A stretch of 64,000 bases of DNA. It comes from Rhabdophis nuchalis (Eukaryota; Chordata; Lepidosauria; Squamata; Natricidae). The notes under the pieces are model-generated. The model saw nothing but the letters and a program-made list of their open reading frames with translations. It ran no database searches and had not been told where the DNA came from. The stretch is taken from positions 77,834,715-77,898,714 of the forward strand of contig CM077646.1 in the NCBI GenBank assembly GCA_039707465.1, written 5' to 3'. Of this stretch, positions 23,201 through 35,200 are shown piece after piece. Position numbers and translations under genes: made by a program. How positions within the stretch are numbered: the first letter of the stretch is position 1; every line of letters starts with the position of its first letter.

Positions 23201-26200
23201 CACATCCCCAAACTGGTTCCCTCTCATCGTTGCCATCTTGTTTTTGGGTTCTGCGCATGTGTAGAACAATTTTAATTGCACTGCGCATATGCGCGCAACA
23301 TGCACCAGCAGTAAAGCCTGATGGAACTCACACCTAAGTAACACCTTATGGGCTAAACATTGAGGAAAGGAAATAGGGTGTAATCAAGCAACAAGAATTG
23401 TGAATGAATATAACACATTTAAAATAACTTCTGGGTACTGGCTCATACCTTTTAAAAGCCAAATCCACAAGTTTTAATTGCCTAATTCTCAGCGATGGAG
23501 AGCGGGAGGCATCACCAGAGGGATATTCCCAATGCCAATTGGTCCATCAGACTGAGAAACAACAATTAGGCCACTCCGAATCCTCCTTCTCCATTCCTTT
23601 CTCAGTCTGATGGTCCGAATGGCTGAGAGAATTCCTTCTGCTGAAAATTGATAGTTTTTTTTCGCTTCGTTGCTCGTCTAAATTCATTAATTTGGCTAAT
23701 TGGCTATATTCCAACCATTTCCTTCTCAAAATTTAAATTCTTTGGAAAAAGACATTGTGAATAGCGCTGCCGCCAAGGTCGCTGCAGGCCATAGCCGCCT
23801 TCGCTGAGGGGATGCCGGGCTGCTGGCTCCACGGAGTTCTGTCGTTGTTTTTAACATGGTAAGCCGTTTGGTTCCCAGTTCACTGGGGGTGAGGGCTGGC
23901 ATCGGGCACTCTCCCATTAATCGGGCTTCCCCCGGGAGGCATTGCTGACTGGCCATTGCGTCTCTTCCCGCCCTTTTCCAGGATGCCATTGACGGAGCCC
24001 CCCTCCCCCTCCACAGCTTGCCGCACCTCAGCCAGGAGCCCCGGTCTTCCTCCAGCTTTCTGTAGCCGATGGGAGGATAGATAAGTCGCGCGGAGCCTTG
24101 GATCAGCCCAGACGCAGGGGACAGCTGTCTGCATCGTTCGGCGCATTTGGAGTGGCCATTTTGGTCGCCGCCTCGTGGCGGTCACCATTTTGTGGCCTGT
24201 GAACGTTGAGGGCTGTTTTCTGTTCGTGGCACAGGCCTGAGCTCATCGACCACTGCAGGCGGGCTTGAGTCGTTGGCCACCCTGTTCTGCTTGAGTGATC
24301 CTTCTGGGGCTGTTGTATATATTTGTATATATTAAATTCCCCCCCCCCCAAAAAATTCATTAGTAGTTATACTTAACTGAACATTGGACAAGGAGTGGAG
24401 AATTCATTTTTCATCTGTACCAGCCTTCGGTCTGAGATGTCTTCTAGGGCGGACAAGGCCTCCCTGGTTCAGGAGGCGGCCTTATCTACGCCCAAAATTG
24501 CTGCCACTCCACCTCCCTCGTGGCCTTCTTTGGAGAATCGCCCCTCTAGGGCTACACTCCGTGATGAACAGAGGAGACAGCGTGCCCTGGAGAAGCAGGT
24601 CGCTTGTGCGGAGCGTCGACTGAGGGAGCATGAGTCTTTAGAGTCGATTTCTGCTTCGGGCATTTCTTCTCCTGCATGCTCCAGGGATTCTTCGCCAGAT
24701 CTGAGGGGTGTCAGGGCCAGAAGAGAGGTCTCCCCGTCTTCCTCAGTGTCTCCATCAGCCATCAGAGGCGTGATGGGCAATCCCCTGGAAGCCTCCTCCA
24801 GAGATTACCTTGTTCCTCACCCTGCTTTGGCCCCGCATGGGGAGACTCTTCGGGGGGAGGACTCCGATGAGGAGGAGTATGAGGATTTACAAGATCTGCC
24901 CCCTAGCATTCAGAGGCTCATCTCCTCCGCCATTTCTAAGGGCATCACGGCGGGCATGAAACAGCAGGCCCATCAGGCTCCTCCGCCCCTTCGAGAGTCT
25001 CTTCCAGTAGACCTTCTGATTCTGCTCGTGCCGCCCAGTTGGAAGAGGGCAAGTGCCCAGGCTCTTCCTCCCTGGCAAGTGAGGGGTCGGTTCTGGGTGA
25101 TGACTCTGTTAAGGGACTAGTGATGTCAGATGATGAGGAGGCTCACAAGGAGGACGACCCGGCTTTCGCAGGCCTTTTTCAGCCTTCTTTGTTTAAACAA
25201 TTGCTGGGGAAGGCCAAGTCCACCACGAAACTTGGGGGACCCGTTGGCCGCACTCCTGAGGGCTGAAAGGACCCGAGTCAGGCCATTTTCATCCGCACTC
25301 CCCTCGGTAAGGAGGAGGTTCCTGCCCCCCCCTGTTCCTTGAGGTTGTCAAGGCTCAGTGGTCTCAGCCGGGTTCATTCCCTGCTCCTGGGGTGAATGAT
25401 AGGAGGTTATATAACATGGATAAAGATTTCTCTCAGGCTCTGCAGGTTCCTGAGGTCGATACACTGGTGATGGCCTTGTCCTCTTCCACGATGGTGGTGG
25501 CTGGAGATGCTGCGGACAAATTGAAGCCGGATGATTGGAAGGCAGAGCATATCTTATGGGGTTTCTGGCTTCGACCTGGTCCATCAAAGTGGCGGCTGTG
25601 GCCTCGTTTTTCAATAGAACGGCTGTTCTCTGGCTTCAGCAGCTCCAGGCCCACACACCTGCAGATGATACACGCACTCTAAATGACATTGGTAAGATAC
25701 TTGTGGCATCGCAGTTCATGGATGCCATGAAGTTTTCTTCCAGCGCGCTGTCCACCTCAGTGGCCTCCAGGCGTTTGCTGTGACTCAAAAACTGGCAGGT
25801 GGACAACAAGTCCAAGTTCCATGTGGCGTCCAGGCCGTACACAAGGTGGTAAGCTGTTTGGAGACCCGTTGGACCATATTTTGGTGGAGAACAAAGAAAA
25901 AAAGAAGGTGATGCCCTCTTCCTCCTCCAAACGGCAGGACAACCGACCGGCCCCTTATCGCAGGCGTCAGTTTTATTGCCCCCCCTAACTCGGACTTCCA
26001 TCAGCCGAGGTATTATGGTTCCCGGGGAGATCGGTTCCAGTTTAGACACTCCTTCCAGGATAGAGGCTGGGGCCAATATCATTCTCGCCGGCCCTTTTGG
26101 GGGGGGGTGTCGTCCTTTCTGCAGGGATAGACAAACCTAAAACTGATCTCCCCATAGGCGGTTGCCTTCGATATTTTAGTTCGTTTTGGGCGGAAATAAC

Positions 26201-29200
26201 TTCTGACACCTGGGTCGTGGATACGATCAGTACTGGCCTCAAGCTTGAGTTTCTGTCTCCCCCTCCCAATTTCTTTCATTCCTTTCCATCCTCCAAAAAC
26301 CCGGAGAGGTTGGCGTTAGTCCACTCAGCCATCCAACACTTGTTGGACATCCAAGCTATTGAGCCGGTGCCTCCCGGGGAGGAAGGTTTTGTGTTTTACT
26401 CCAACTTGTTTATAATACCCAAGGTTTCTGGAGGGTGGTGCTCGATTTTGGACCTGAAGCGTCTAAATAATTATATTGTATACAGACGCTTCAAGATGGC
26501 GTCCCTAGGTTCCATTTTACAAGGAGTTAGGAAAGGAGATTTCATGGTCTCGGTTGACCTCACGGAGGCCTACTTGCACATACCAGTCTGCAACTCCCAC
26601 CGTAGGTTCCTGCGATTTTCCCATCAGGGGCAGCATTTCCAATATAAAGCTCTTCCCTTTGGGTTGGCCTCTGCTCCTTGGATATTTACCAAGGTGCTGG
26701 CAGCAGTTGCAGCCTATCTGAGATCTATTCCCATCAGGCTTCAGCTTTACCTGGACGATGTGCTGCTCCAGGCACATTCCTTTGATCAGGTTGTTTTGGA
26801 TCTCAAATTTACGATTGATACTCTCCAGAGATTGGGTTTTTTGATCAACTTTCCCAAAAGCCATCTCACTCCTTCTACTAGGATCCTCCACTTGGGGGCG
26901 ATCATTGACTCAGTGGAAGGAGTGGTTTACTTGTCTAAGGACAGGTTAGAGAAGCTTCAGCAGCTTGCCAGCACTGTCAGGTCTAACCAAGTGTCCCCCA
27001 TTGTTTTCCTCTCTCGTCTTCTGGGGTCCATGATTTCCTGTGTGGGGATAGTTCCCTGGGCTCGTTTCCACTCCAGGGAGCTGCAGTGGGCATTGATTCC
27101 GTACCAGAGGCAGATGATTAGTAACTTCCACTTGCCAGTGTCAGTGTCCCCCCAGGTCTGGCTTTCCCTCCGTTGGTGGCTGTCCCGGGCGCTTTGTAAG
27201 GGGTCTTCCTTTTGGGAGCCGGTGAGGGTCACTGTAACCACAGATGCAAGCTTCTATGGTTGGGGTGCTGTAATGGGCTCACGCATGGCGCAAGGTCATT
27301 GGACTGCCACAGACTTGCGCCACAATATAAACTATCTCGAGCTGAAGACTGCCCTCCAGGCCTTGCGTCATTTTCAACGAGACTTGTTACATGCTCATGT
27401 GTTGCTTCTCACAGACAATATTGCTACAAAGGCTCATGTCAACAAGCAGGGTGGTACTCACTCCAGAGCTCTTTGGACAGAAGCACACAGACTGATGAGC
27501 TGGGCGGAGACTCATGTACGCTCCATCGAGGCGGATCACATCTCCGGCCTCTCGAATCACCAGGCCGACTGGCTGAGCCGCAGTACGGTGGACCACGGGG
27601 AGTGGCAACTCGATCCGTCACTGTTTCAGTGGATTTTCCGCAGATACGGGACTCTGGTGATAGACATCTTTGCAACACCACGGAATGTGCAACTCCAGAG
27701 GTTCATTGCACGTTACGAGACCTGGGGTGCTGAGAACACCGATGCGCTTCGCTGTGGTTGGCCGTCCGGTCTCCTTTATGCCTTCCCTCCCCTTCCCCTC
27801 CTCCAGGGCACAGTCAGGAAGTTGCTAGCAGTGGGGGCCGAGATGCTCCTCATAGCCCCGGACTGGCCCAGACGCACCTGGTATGCGGATCTGATGCAGC
27901 TGTCAGTGTCCCCTCCGTGGAGGCTCCTGGACAAGGAGGTCAGGCTGTTTCAGGGGGTTCTCCAACATTCAGATCCCAGGTGGTTGAAGTTAACCACCTG
28001 GCACTTGAAATGTACATTCTAAGTGGGAGTGGGATCTCTGACAGGGTCATGCATACTTTGGAGGCGGCTAGGTGCCCCTCCACCAATAGGATTTACAACG
28101 CTACCTGGACGGCCTTCTCCAAATGGTGTGGGAGGTCCTCCATTGTGCCTCAGGAAGCCTCAGTTTCCCAAGTTTTAGAGTTTTTACAGGATGGTCTTGA
28201 CAAAGGTTTAGCTTTCAACACGTTGCGTAGGCAGACGGCTGCTTTGGCCACGGTGCTTCCGGGTGAAGGCTGCACGTCCCTGTCTCACCTCCCTTTGATT
28301 AAGAAGTTTCTTAAAGGGGCGGCTAACTTGGCCCCCCCAGTGGTTCATAGGTTTCCCATGTGGGATTTGTCCTTGGTTCTACAAGCATTGACAGAGGCTC
28401 CCTTTGAGCCCATCAGATCGGTTTCTTTGCAGATGTTGATGTTGAAGGTGGTGTTCTTGGTTGCCATCACATCTGCCAGGCGCATATCGGAGCTTAACAC
28501 TCTTTCCTCGTGGAGTGATCTCTGCGTTTTTCACTCAGATAGAGTCATCCTGCGTTTAGACCCAACTTTCCTGCCCAACTCCTTTTCATAGATCTCAGGA
28601 GTTGATCTTGCCTAATTTCTGCCCTTCCCCCTCTTGTGAGAGAGAACATCTTTGGCATAGGCTGGACGTCCGAAGAGCTCTTCGGATCTACCTGAAGCAC
28701 ACAGCAGCCATACGTAGGTCAGAGGCGTTGTTCCTCTCCTTCCAGTCTGCTTCACAGGGGGCTAGAGTTAACCCTAGTACGATAGGCAGGTGGCTTAGGC
28801 AGGCTATTGTGGTAGCTTACGAAGCTAAAGGCAAAACTCCTCCTAAAGGTATCACTGCACACTCTACGCGTAGCATGGCCACAACAACAACTTGGGCTAC
28901 TAGGGCTCCCTTTGAGGACATTTGCAGGGTGGCCTCGTGGTCGAGTCCCTCTTCATTCATCAGGCATTACAAGCTGGATGCTTATGCCTCTGCTGAGGCG
29001 GCCTTCGGCCGGAGAGTTTTACAACAGGTGGCTTCTTCTGCCGCCGCGGACTAGTAGTTTTTTCCCACCCTAGGGCAGTAGCTTTAGTATGTCCCTTTGG
29101 TGACGCCTCCCGCTCTCCATCGCCGAGAACGTTCGTTGATACTTACATGAACAACGATTCTGGTGATGGAGACGGGAGGCGTCACCTCCCTCCCTAATTA

Positions 29201-32200
29201 GTTAGCGGCAGGGTGGGGGTGTCTTCCTCTCGTTGTGTGTTTGTTTCACAGTTCCGGTTCCAATGGTCTTCGAAAGGAATGGAGAAGGAGGAGTAGGAGT
29301 GGCCTAATTGTTGTTTCTCAGTCTGATGGACCAATGGGCATTGGGAATATCCCTCTGGTGACGCCTCCCATCTCCATCGCCAGAATCGTCGTTCACGTAA
29401 GTATCAACGAACGTTTCCTCTTGAAATCTAACTACAAAAGTAAAGCCATATTAAAAGCTTTCTATTTAATAACTAGTATGTTCAGGAGTCCCATGCTAAA
29501 ACATTAATATTCAAATTGCTTGAATTCTTCCACATTATCCTGTCAAAAATCAATGATAAACATTTAAAATTGCATTCAAGAACAGAGATGCCTTTAGAAA
29601 CAGTTCCCTTTCTAACAAATATAATTAGGGTCATTACCTTTAAAAAGCATTTATTAAGAGTCGTGATGGCACAGTGGTTAGAATGCAGTACTGCAGGCTA
29701 TTTCTGCTGACTGCCAGCTGCCAGCAGTTTGGCAGTTTGACTCATACTGGCTCAAGGTTGACTCAGTCTTTCATCTTTCTGAGGTCGGTAAAATGAGGAC
29801 CCAGATTGTTGGGGGCAATATGCTGACTCTGTAAACAGCTTACAGAAGGCTGTAAAGCACTATGAGGTGGTATATAAGTCTAAGTGCCATTGCTATTGCT
29901 ATTAAGCTCCTTTCTTGCAATATGATTAACCCTCCCAAAAAATGCCCATTAAACTACGACCTCTTGTAGCAGGACAGTATGGCAAGGCTTATTTGAATAA
30001 CTACCCCCTCATAGACATTGATGAGGCAGATAGCATCAGGTGTAATTTTTGTTTCAATGTTTGGGCCACAGATCAAAAACAGTAATACAACCCTTGTAAT
30101 TTGACATTTTCCTTACAAACGAAAATAAAATCTTACCTCTTTAAATATTATGTTTCCTTCTTGATCATTCATTCTTATTTTTTCAGAAACTCTATTACTG
30201 CTACCCTATTCCAAGAAAAATTCAAGATAAATGTATTACAGAACTTTTCAAAATGTTTTTTTTTTAAAAGAAATGTGACACTTTTTATTTCTTATCTGTT
30301 CAGCTTATAACTTCATGATGTTTTTCAAAAGCTAATATTTACATTAATTTTGACTTTATTCAATCTGGTGTCATTTGTGTTCAACTCATATCAGCCCTAG
30401 TCATGTAATCTAACTATTAATCATCATACTCACTCCTAGTTTTATAGCTAAAGAAGAAAAATATATACCTTGGTAGTAGGCACAACATGAAGAATCGAAT
30501 TTTCACATTCATGAGAGTCACAAAGATGGATTTTATATTTAGAACAAAAGTTACTAGGTGTAAAATTCACTTCTAGTTCAAATTCCCTGTTACATATTGT
30601 TATATTTGGATCCCATAAACTCCCTGTGAATTAAAAATAAATCTAGATTAAAAATATGATTGATGTTTTCATTGTTTTATTTTAAAGCACACATGGCTTT
30701 CAAATCCTGGACAGAAAAATGGAAATAATTATAGAAATGATTAATGAATGCCCTAAACAACTGGTCCTTTAAAACTGGCATTTAAAAAAATTACTTAACT
30801 CTTTTTAAACATTTTCTTTTTTAAGGAGATTAATATAGCACTTACCTGCTCCCATAATAGTTTTTAGAAATATTTAACTAATTTGTTTATTGTATTTACT
30901 GTATATTTCAAAATTATCCTGTGATTACTAAACAAGTAATTCCTTTTTTTGAGGACATCCCTTTGCAAGTAATTTTAAGTAACTTTTAGGTGACAATTGT
31001 TACATGAAATGATAAATCTGATATTTTCAGACTGGGCAACTGGGAAATAATCTGTTTCCTAGTGCCAAAAAAAATGAGAGTAAAATTAAAATTAGCCACA
31101 ACTAAATTACATAAAAAAGCAGGAGGTATGATTAAGAGAAGGTGAATGTAAATAAAAGAAAACCTAACCTGACGCCTGTCATATGTGTTAGGATGAAAGC
31201 CCCAGATTTCTTTTTGTAACCTTCCCAGAGTCTTTCCAGTTGGGCATGCTATAAAAATATTAAATAGATACACAAACAAACAAATTCCTCAACCGGCATT
31301 AATCAGAGACTTTGTATTGGTCATGCACAGCAGCAAATGGGAGAAAAAATGAGTTTTGTTTTTTTTAAGTAACTTCTAGTTGAAATATTATAATGAGATA
31401 ATTTTACATGCTAATGCCACATCAGTCAGAAAAGAACTGAATTGAAAAGCCATGACTGTATAGTAGTGGAATGCACAATTTCCTCAGATAGATTCCAGTT
31501 CTAAAAGGTTACAAAGCTATTCTACATATGTGCAAAAAATGCATTAAGGGCTGCTAATTAAAACGGGCTGGAAAAGTAATATAATCTAATGTTCTTCTGT
31601 AGTTAACCAAAAATAGCAAGCATCCTCATCCTCTTGGTGCCCCTGCATTCCCTGGCATTTTATTTATGAGACACAGTTTATGGTCCCCATTGCATTTAAT
31701 ATCTTGAAATATGCTTTATAATACATTTTAATGAGCCTTAGTGTAATGAATTAATGAAAATAACTGCTTACCTTTTTCTATACAGTTTTGGCAATATTTC
31801 AAGCTATTATCTTCACAGTCTGAATTTAAATAAGAGTTTTTGCATTAGAAATTATGAACATTTATAATATCTAAATCAATTGATTCCAGTTACAAGAAAA
31901 AGCTTTTAAAATGAAGATTGGGAAAACTACATGAAAGTATAAGCCACTGAAGAGCAAATGAACACATTATCTAAGTCAACAGATTAAATATCATGCTTGT
32001 TCTATTTATCAAACAAAGCTCATCTGGACCCATTACTTTTAACTATATGTATAACAGTTTTATATATTTATATATACAGTATGTATCACCTTAAAATTAC
32101 AGAAGCATTTAAAGGTGAAGATTTGTAAACCAACACTGTTTAATCAGTTACCTGGAGAAATTAGCTGTATCTGTGTTTTTGAATGATCCTCATTTATATT

Positions 32201-35200
32201 TGCTGGTGGAAGGTTGTAAACATCAATGAAGTAATTAGTATTTTCTTCTAGAGAGAATCCAACAATGTTGAATTGCCACTGTAATTAAATGCATTTGAAG
32301 GTTATATAAGTTTGGATATGAACTAATCTACTCTCTTTTTCTGAACCAGAAATGCAAGCAAATCAGAAACATGTATACTCCTCACTTACTCCATTTTCCA
32401 CTAATGATTGGATCTGGTACATTAATGAAATACTAAGATGACAATATCACAACAAAAGTATAATGGGATTTTATAGGTTTATTGCAGGTTTATTGGCCCA
32501 GAACAGAAAATTAGAAATCAACTTATTTCCAAAAATCATACATGAGGCAGTTTGTTGGCCTAAATCTGATTTATATCAGGCACTATCTTGCCAGAATTAA
32601 ATCTGCTATTTGATCAAACCATTTTGGGAAGGCTTGTTAAGAGTATCCCCATCATAAATCTGACACAGAAATTAATCCAAATGGAAAGTGATTTTTTTTA
32701 ATTATAATTCCATTTATCAGTTTGAACCACATCCAAAATTTGAATTTCTCTTAAAATAAAACCATAGTATTCCAATTTTTAAACAATTTCTTAAATAAGA
32801 ATTTATCCTTCAAAGTTTGGCTATAAATTACTGTAGTATAATTCTTTGTGATTTATGTACCTTCAACCCTAACTTTAATTGGCATATATCTTGAAGGAGG
32901 GTTAATTTATTAATACTATTGTTCTTTGTAATTTTGATTTATTTCTTTTGCTGCTTTTGTAATCTGACATGCTATAAACTAAGTATGTAAACATTCAATC
33001 TTTGACTTGTCAAGTGTTAAATATGCACATATATATAATATTTTGATTTCTAATCTGAGTTTCCTCAAAGTTTATCTTGGGTTACTATTTATTTACTGGT
33101 CATTATTGTTTACTGTCCAACATAGGCTTTGGTAGGATTTTAAGTGTACCAAAAAATTTCAGAATAATTGTGTTTTTACTCAAATAAAATAGAAATTTAA
33201 TCGTTTAGTCAATTTTTCATTTTTATGATACTTTAATATCCACCAACCATAGCCAGTTACAAAATAATGTACTAAAGAACATAAGCTTTGTGTATATTTG
33301 GAACATTGAAATTTCTTTTTAACTCACAATAATTCACTCACAATAAAAACCCGATTTTTGTCATTTTCACTCAGAAGATAAAGCTACCTTAATTTTGATC
33401 TATTCTACAGAAACAATTTCTAGTCCAACTCACCATGTTATCTTAAAACAAATAATTTACTATTGCATTAGGTCATTAAGCTGACTAAATCCTATCCTAG
33501 CAGCACAACATAACAGCAGCAAACACAAATTAAAAAAAAACCTCTTACTTTTTGATGCTCAGACTTGGTTTGACTTTGAAATGCTTCTAAGTAGTCACAG
33601 CGAATACAGCCTTGATTTAATTCACATATTTTGGTTGCCTTCAAGTATTGTATACTGGCTGCAAGAAAATTATTTTGTCAAAGAATTCTACTTGTTTTCA
33701 AGATGTTATCAGTAACAGGGCCATTCCAATTACTACAGGTCTCCCAAAGACATACAATGGCAGATTTTCGGTTACTTTCGGTTACTGCCTTGCAGTGGCG
33801 TAGCGTGGGTTGTCAGCACCCGGGGCAAGGCAAGTAATTTGCGCCCCCTAACCCGTGGATCAAAAGAAGTCAAAAGAGATGGGGGCTTTTTTTTGTTTGT
33901 TTGTTTGTTAAAGCCCCGGGTGGGTCGTGGGCATGACACACCTCAGAGGCTTGCTCTTTTCTGGCTTCCCCCTTTCCCTGCAGAGAAGTGCAAAACTAGA
34001 CCAAGCCTCGCCTAAGAGACGTTGCTGGGAACCCGCCAACCCCCGGACGCCCTCTTCTTCACCCGCCCTTTTCCCCGAGCTGCGAAGACTCCCCTCAGCC
34101 ATTCAAGGCCTAATTTAACCTCGCTAGAGAGACCTAGGAAGACCGGGAAAGGGGAGGGGGGGCGTCTGAATCCCTGCTGCAGGCCTTGCTATTCTAAATT
34201 AACCCCTCCCCTCCTCCTCGGGCAGCCCTGAGGAGAGCGACGGCAGAGTGGGGAAAGCGCGAGCGAGTGAGCGAGCGAGCAAACGGGCGAGCAGGCGAGA
34301 GGGGCTGTGGAAAGGAGGGGAGGAGGCGGGGGGTTACCTGCTGCTTTCTCCTCGGCATGCTGGTGTTGCCGCCGTCTCTTCAGCCGCCCTCCTCCTCCCC
34401 CTCCCCCCTCAGCCGCCGCTGGAGAGTTTCCGCACGGGACTCTTCCAATCCCCACTCTTTTCATGCAGAAACAAACAAGACACACAAGACTAACAAAAAT
34501 GGGGGGGTGGGAGGAAGGGATGGGGAAAGGGAGCAGCAGCCCAAGGGCTTCTTCTGCCACTTCCAAGGCCGCTTGGGGGGAGCCGGCGGGAGGGGCGGGG
34601 GATCCCAGCCCCTCCTCATTCCCTCCCACTTGGGGAAGGGAGCCCATCCAAATCGAGGGGGAAAGATTTGCGCTTTGAAACAGCGGAGAAACTTCCTTCT
34701 GCCTCCCCCTCCCCAATTTATCTCTTCTTTCCTCTCTTTCTTCTTCTTTCTCTTTCTCTCTCTCTCTCTCTTTGCCAACGGGCGCCCACCTCCTCTTCCC
34801 CCCCCTCCCCGTGCCGCCTCCTCCTCCTCCTCCTCTTTTCCCTCCCTCCTTCCCCCCACTCTCCCATAGCTTTGGCGTGCTCGCTGCGTCGGGAAGGAAA
34901 GGAAAGGCGCTCCTTGCAACAATTTGGATTTTTTTGCGTTTTGCTTTTCATTGTCCCCCCCCCCCAAAGCCAAAACTGTTGCAAAAGAAGCTCTGACAGC
35001 TCCGAGCCCAGCACCATCCATCGAGCCGCGCCGGGGATCAAACGCGGGTTTTGAAGTGTTTAAATGTATTATTCATGCCGCCCAAGAGATGCCATCTAGG
35101 GGGCTTTTTGGATTGGGCAGGGGGCTGCCCGAGCGCGCCCCCCCAGATGTTGCGCCCGGTGCGGCCGGCACCCCCTGCACCCCCCACGCTACGCCTCTGC

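Larger units (their letters stand above)
23485..29414 (+). mobile_element. Second DIRS-type retrotransposon, decayed
   Basis: Plus-strand order is gag-like (broken), reverse transcriptase/RNase H (open) and tyrosine recombinase (one frame break). Inverted terminal repeats of about 109 bp (23493-23601 and 29271-29379) have several mismatches. An internal complementary region at about 29095-29187 combines complements of both ends. It is only distantly similar in sequence to the first element. It lies in the IL17RB intron between exons 8 and 9, antisense to the gene. Confidence 0.9.

Noticed and set aside
23440..23490. Possible IL17RB exon cut by the second DIRS element (donor-like AAAAG/GTATGAG)
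   Set aside because: The reading frame before the donor has a stop in the required phase, and the missing segment was found in exons 8 and 9.
31160..31260. Candidate IL17RB exon on the minus strand (HAQLERLWEGYKKKSGAF)
   Set aside because: It has splice-like borders, but exons 6 and 7 join directly in phase and match the mammalian protein without it.
34189..35054. Several overlapping Pro/Arg/Ser-rich ORFs on both strands
   Set aside because: They reflect the GC-rich cargo of the hAT element; no known domain and no preferred frame.
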